32,169 nt of DNA from positions 1 to 32,169 of IMG/VR virus record IMGVR_UViG_3300009151_005675, one strand, 5' to 3'. Shown here piece by piece: positions 29,384 through 32,169 of the stretch. A program made the translations under genes and the position numbers. Under the pieces are notes generated by a model. The model saw only the letters and a list, made by a program, of their open reading frames with translations. It made no database searches and was not told the origin of the DNA. Origin of the DNA: a virus. Position 1 is the first letter of the stretch, and each line of letters begins with the position of its first letter.

Positions 29384-30612
29384 GATTCGATTTTCCTCAC
29401 AGCATACTTAGCGGTGCTTACATGATCACGATAACGTGTATCATTACGTGCCCACTTCTTAGCTTTACAATTAATCCCACCTTCATCTATTGTTCCGGCA
29501 GTTTCCATTATATCAATAACACGATCAATAGTACCATCCGTCCAATCAGATATCAGGCCCATGTTGTGATGTGGTTTATTCAGCAACAATGTTAGCTTAT
29601 TAAATGAATCATCCTCCGACCAAGGAACATACAACCGTTCAGGATCATTAGCAAATGTCTCCGGAAAACTTCTATATGCTGGATACAATACATTAGCACC
29701 AAGTGTATCAGCTTCACTTACAGTATTGGAAACCCAATCTTGCAATGCACAGTTAAACAGAACACGCGTATCATTTAACAAATCATAATATTGATTCTTG
29801 CTGAGATTTTCATGTATCTCCAATTTACCTGCAGCCGCCATTGTACGAGCACGAGTAATAAAGTCTTCATTATTACTACGCAATGGACCACCGGAGAACA
29901 CAGCAAACTTGACATTGGGATAGCTATGTTGATATTCTTCAGCAAGATTCATAAAGAATCCCGGTTGTTTTTCCTGATCAAACCTGGCTGCAAAACCCAC
30001 ACGTCGAGAACGCTGATCGAATGGTTTAATATTTGCTGCACCTCCGATACGTTCCAACACTTCTTCTTTGCCAAATGCCAGTCCACTAATGTTATAGATT
30101 GGAGCAGTCCAGCCAGCAATCCGCATGTGGGCAACCATCTCTTCGTTAGTGGCAAGAACCCCGGTAACAAAGCAATTTACCATTTGCTCATATGTTGACA
30201 TCCACTTACTCATTCCCCAAACATGTACGAAGTCATCCGGATCAATTGCCTGTGCTAAACAACGTACAAAGATACGTGGACGTTGTGAAGCCGGAACTTG
30301 ATTAAGAATATACGGTAAGCTCTCCATGCCTGGAGCAAACATATCTTCAAAGTAAACTACATCTTCATTGTTTACTTCGCCGGCCTTCATCCATTGAACC
30401 AAATTCATCATCTGACTCATGCTAAAGTAGCTGCGTCCATGTGCATCAAGTACCTGACCAACCGAGATAGCTTGTGTATTATCTATAGTTTCTCCGGGTA
30501 CATACACCACATCAAGACCACGTTTATCAAACACACGTCGGTTCCACTCGGTCAATTGCAATGTATAACGTGATTCGTATGATTCCAAACCCATGTAAAA
30601 TAATTTACGCAT
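29380..30612 (-). CDS. GT-B glycosyltransferase (family 4-like)
   Basis: 410 residues. The N-terminal half is specific, with SYESRYTLQLTEWNRR near residues 12-27. The C-terminal Rossmann domain has GFAARFDQEKQPGFFMNLA near residues 206-224, FAVFSGG near 239, and VSNTVSEADTLGANVLYP (about 299-316), where E acts as the nucleotide-sugar contact as in E-x7-E of GT4. Related GT-B proteins occur in T4-type phages. Start overlaps the upstream gene stop (TAATG). It probably glycosylates a glycan, protein or DNA base; the target is unknown. Confidence 0.75.
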   Translation of the reverse strand: MRKLFYMGLESYESRYTLQLTEWNRRVFDKRGLDVVYVPGETIDNTQAISVGQVLDAHGRSYFSMSQMMNLVQWMKAGEVNNEDVVYFEDMFAPGMESLPYILNQVPASQRPRIFVRCLAQAIDPDDFVHVWGMSKWMSTYEQMVNCFVTGVLATNEEMVAHMRIAGWTAPIYNISGLAFGKEEVLERIGGAANIKPFDQRSRRVGFAARFDQEKQPGFFMNLAEEYQHSYPNVKFAVFSGGPLRSNNEDFITRARTMAAAGKLEIHENLSKNQYYDLLNDTRVLFNCALQDWVSNTVSEADTLGANVLYPAYRSFPETFANDPERLYVPWSEDDSFNKLTLLLNKPHHNMGLISDWTDGTIDRVIDIMETAGTIDEGGINCKAKKWARNDTRYRDHVSTAKYAVRKIES

Positions 30613-30848
30613 TATTGCAACGTTGGCCGAGGTCCAGTGCTAAGTCGAATCTGGTCTTCCTCCCACATATTTTTAGCACGTTTGCCCTGTGTGCTCTTGC
30701 TATATTGTTGCCAAGCATAGCTCTTAAAGTTGTAAAGATCCGCTTCATTATAACGATAACCAAAGTCTCGACAAAATGCAAGATACTTTTCGAGATCATC
30801 AAAAATAACTGCTACGCGGGGATTGTGTTGGATTTGAATCTTTGCCAT
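30612..30848 (-). CDS. small conserved phage protein
   Basis: 78 residues. NPRVAVIFDDLEKYLAFCRD (8-27) then FGYRYNEADLYNFKSYAWQQY (29-49), and a basic Lys/Arg end. It has the look of a small phage family whose members occur near T4-type gene clusters, without known function. TAATG overlap with the glycosyltransferase; ribosome site GAAAG. No membrane segment or signal peptide. Confidence 0.6.
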   Translation of the reverse strand: MAKIQIQHNPRVAVIFDDLEKYLAFCRDFGYRYNEADLYNFKSYAWQQYSKSTQGKRAKNMWEEDQIRLSTGPRPTLQ

Positions 30849-30868
30849 AATATTTCTTTCTTACTAGG

Positions 30869-31303
30869 TTAAGTGAGATTATTAAGATAACTAATGCAGC
30901 ATCCGTTCTCACCGTCTTCGGACACTTCAATTACAACATTACGATTAGGATATTTTATTGCTATTTCTTGATACAAATCATCTGCCATCATTTCTACACT
31001 TTTGTAATCAAGTGCAAGTATACTATCTTTATAGAGATTTTCCAACCAGCGTTTCACCCGAATAAATTCTAAATCGCGATCATTATGTGTGACAGAAATA
31101 CTCACTTTGAAATGAAACATATGGCGATGTTTTGACGCAAGAAAACTCACATCATACTCATCACCGGTGGCCAGGTTTGGATCAGTTGCTGCTGCCGGAT
31201 AACAATGTATACCTTCTTTTTGGAATGTTACCCAAATATATCTAATGGCAGTATTAATTGTTTTTGTTTGTTGTTCGAGTAATGCTAATTCACGTTGATC
31301 CAT
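30869..31303 (-). CDS. phage protein with PTPS/QueD-like features
   Basis: 144 residues. HRHMFHFKVSISVTHNDRDL near residues 59-78 recalls the HGHxY strand of pterin synthases, MMADDLYQEI near residues 105-114 the helix after it, and VVIEVSEDGENG near residues 123-134 the end strand. Canonical zinc and catalytic residues are incomplete. It may be a pterin-synthase-fold protein with another role, or a convergent pattern. It is coupled to the upstream gene by TAATG. A separate, better QueD lies at 25851. Confidence 0.4.
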   Translation of the reverse strand: MDQRELALLEQQTKTINTAIRYIWVTFQKEGIHCYPAAATDPNLATGDEYDVSFLASKHRHMFHFKVSISVTHNDRDLEFIRVKRWLENLYKDSILALDYKSVEMMADDLYQEIAIKYPNRNVVIEVSEDGENGCCISYLNNLT

Positions 31304-31821
31304 TATTTTTTAACCTCATCATTGGTGTATTTAGACCAATCAGTAAATGTACTGCGACTTTGTAAGTCATGCAAGCTATGTACCCAAACACCGGGATTTG
31401 TTTTATTAAATCCTGTATCATCGAGTTTTATAACAGCATTATAATTAAATTGATTGATGTATGGCAGCTTGACTGAAATCATTGGAATAAATTTTCTCTT
31501 CTCACATAAACAAGAATCATGCAAGTTTTCAACATGTCGAACATCCAAGTCCAAGGAACAATACATGGTATCCACAAATGATTTGATCATCTCTTCCCAT
31601 CGCATCCATTCATACGACGGGTCATCGGTCGCACCAGGATGGAAACTTTGATTAGCACCAAAGAAGATATGAGTAATATCTTGATTGGCCATTAATTGTG
31701 TTGCAATATCGAGGACTGATTGCCTCCCAACCACAAACAATGTTTTATGTCCAAATGCCGGGCTATGTTCAACTTCAATGCCGGTAAAAAATTTTACATC
31801 TTCGTGTCCGGGACGTTCCAT
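31303..31821 (-). CDS. conserved phage protein, unknown function
   Basis: 172 residues. EDVKFFTGIEVEHSPAFG near residues 7-24, IFFGANQSFHP near residue 52, and KFIPMISVKLPYINQFNYNA (about residues 109-128), then NPGVWVHSLHDL and FTDWSKY. Rich in conserved-looking Phe, His and Trp, no motif I can name. I recall similar T4-type marine phage proteins of unknown role. Coupled by TAATG to both neighbours. Confidence 0.6.
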   Translation of the reverse strand: MERPGHEDVKFFTGIEVEHSPAFGHKTLFVVGRQSVLDIATQLMANQDITHIFFGANQSFHPGATDDPSYEWMRWEEMIKSFVDTMYCSLDLDVRHVENLHDSCLCEKRKFIPMISVKLPYINQFNYNAVIKLDDTGFNKTNPGVWVHSLHDLQSRSTFTDWSKYTNDEVKK

Positions 31822-32162
31822 TATTTTATACCTTCAAGTTTATCAAGAGCTGCTTGATCTAAGTATACACTATCATCCATATCTTCATCAACCGCAACAT
31901 CACCAAATTCATATAATTCATTAAATTGAGCGTGAGCATTTTCGGTTTTTTTACCTTTGAACCCCCGTGTGCCAATAATATCCATCCAATAGTTATAATA
32001 GTACTCAATTATAGCCATGGATTCTTCTTTGTCTGGTGTTGAGAAGATAGCATCAACAATATCCCGGAACCTAGCCCCATCACCATTCTCATACCACATC
32101 ATTCTTGGCCAGGAGCCGGCATCATAGTTACGATTGGCACGTTGTACAGATTCCAAATGCAT
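31821..32162 (-). CDS. conserved phage protein, start may lie outside window
   Basis: 113 residues from ATG 32162, but the frame stays open to the right edge, so the true start may be further right. YDAGSWPRMMWYENGDGARFRDI near the start and an acidic C-terminus with EDMDD. No known motif, no membrane segment. It leads the run of coupled small genes down to the glycosyltransferase. Confidence 0.5.
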   Translation of the reverse strand: MHLESVQRANRNYDAGSWPRMMWYENGDGARFRDIVDAIFSTPDKEESMAIIEYYYNYWMDIIGTRGFKGKKTENAHAQFNELYEFGDVAVDEDMDDSVYLDQAALDKLEGIK

Positions 32163-32169
32163 CCAAACA

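Noticed and set aside
30869-31303. Confident second QueD
   Set aside because: Metal and catalytic residues are incomplete; kept only as a tentative fold similarity.
1-32169. CRISPR array, IS element, rRNA gene, attachment site
   Set aside because: No regular repeat-spacer pattern, transposase, rRNA or duplicated att core was seen.

Overview
The window looks like part of a large tailed-phage genome (Caudoviricetes, with gene content like T4-type marine or freshwater myophages) and not a bacterial chromosome. It is AT-rich and densely packed. Many genes overlap by ATGA, GTGA or TAATG. It has a long tRNA array, a T4-type 5'-3' flap exonuclease, many short phage-style proteins of unknown function, and metabolic genes of the kind phages acquire. 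No capsid, tail, terminase or polymerase genes fall inside. The host is probably a proteobacterium: a circularly permuted (two-piece) tmRNA gene is present, tripartite-tricarboxylate (Bug/TctC) and TRAP solute-binding proteins are carried, and promoters and an rRNA-leader-like boxA are proteobacterial in style. Alpha- versus betaproteobacterial host cannot be decided here.

Layout, left to right. 1-1000: a cut-off HNH endonuclease, tRNA-Thr and a DUF458 RNase H-like protein. 1020-3400: a minus-strand array of 17 more tRNAs, served at least partly by a consensus sigma70 promoter followed by a boxA-like antitermination element and a long-stem structured RNA; a small HNH gene sits in it on the opposite strand. 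3400-4700: a promoter-to-terminator unit holding a 37-codon ORF or structured RNA, a secreted Ala/Lys-rich protein, and an RNA polymerase omega (RpoZ) homologue with its own consensus promoter. 4700-10500: a GNAT-like protein whose start codon lies in a 15-bp hairpin, a Bug-family binding protein, a TRAP binding protein split into two overlapping frames with no signal peptide, a PP-loop ATPase, a methyltransferase, and a second Bug protein on the plus strand. 10465-12618 (plus): a P-loop/sulfotransferase-like protein and two tandem Fe(II)/2-oxoglutarate-dioxygenase-like paralogues.

12630-18610 (minus): the permuted tmRNA with tag ANDELFAVAA and a UUCG terminator, a second Met-type tRNA, small phage proteins, a flap exonuclease, two tandem SGNH-hydrolase-like paralogues, and QueE. 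18660-24500: a sugar/LPS cassette (phosphoribosyltransferase, KdsA, GDP-mannose dehydratase, SDR, two cupins, sugar C-methyltransferase, frameshifted glycosyltransferase). 24498-30612 continues it (UDP-glucose-dehydrogenase-like, GalE-like, DegT-like aminotransferase, GT-B glycosyltransferase), interleaved with QueD, FolE and a HIT protein. 30612-32169: small conserved phage-type proteins.

Working together: FolE, QueD and QueE supply three of the four steps from GTP to preQ0, either for 7-deazaguanine DNA modification or for queuosine in the phage tRNAs for Tyr, His and Asp. The sugar genes would make activated sugars for a surface glycan or virion/DNA decoration. The tRNAs, tmRNA and omega subunit point to phage control of host translation and transcription. 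The binding proteins suggest altered organic-acid uptake during infection. Two probable single-base frameshifts (TRAP protein, glycosyltransferase) may be real or sequencing errors.
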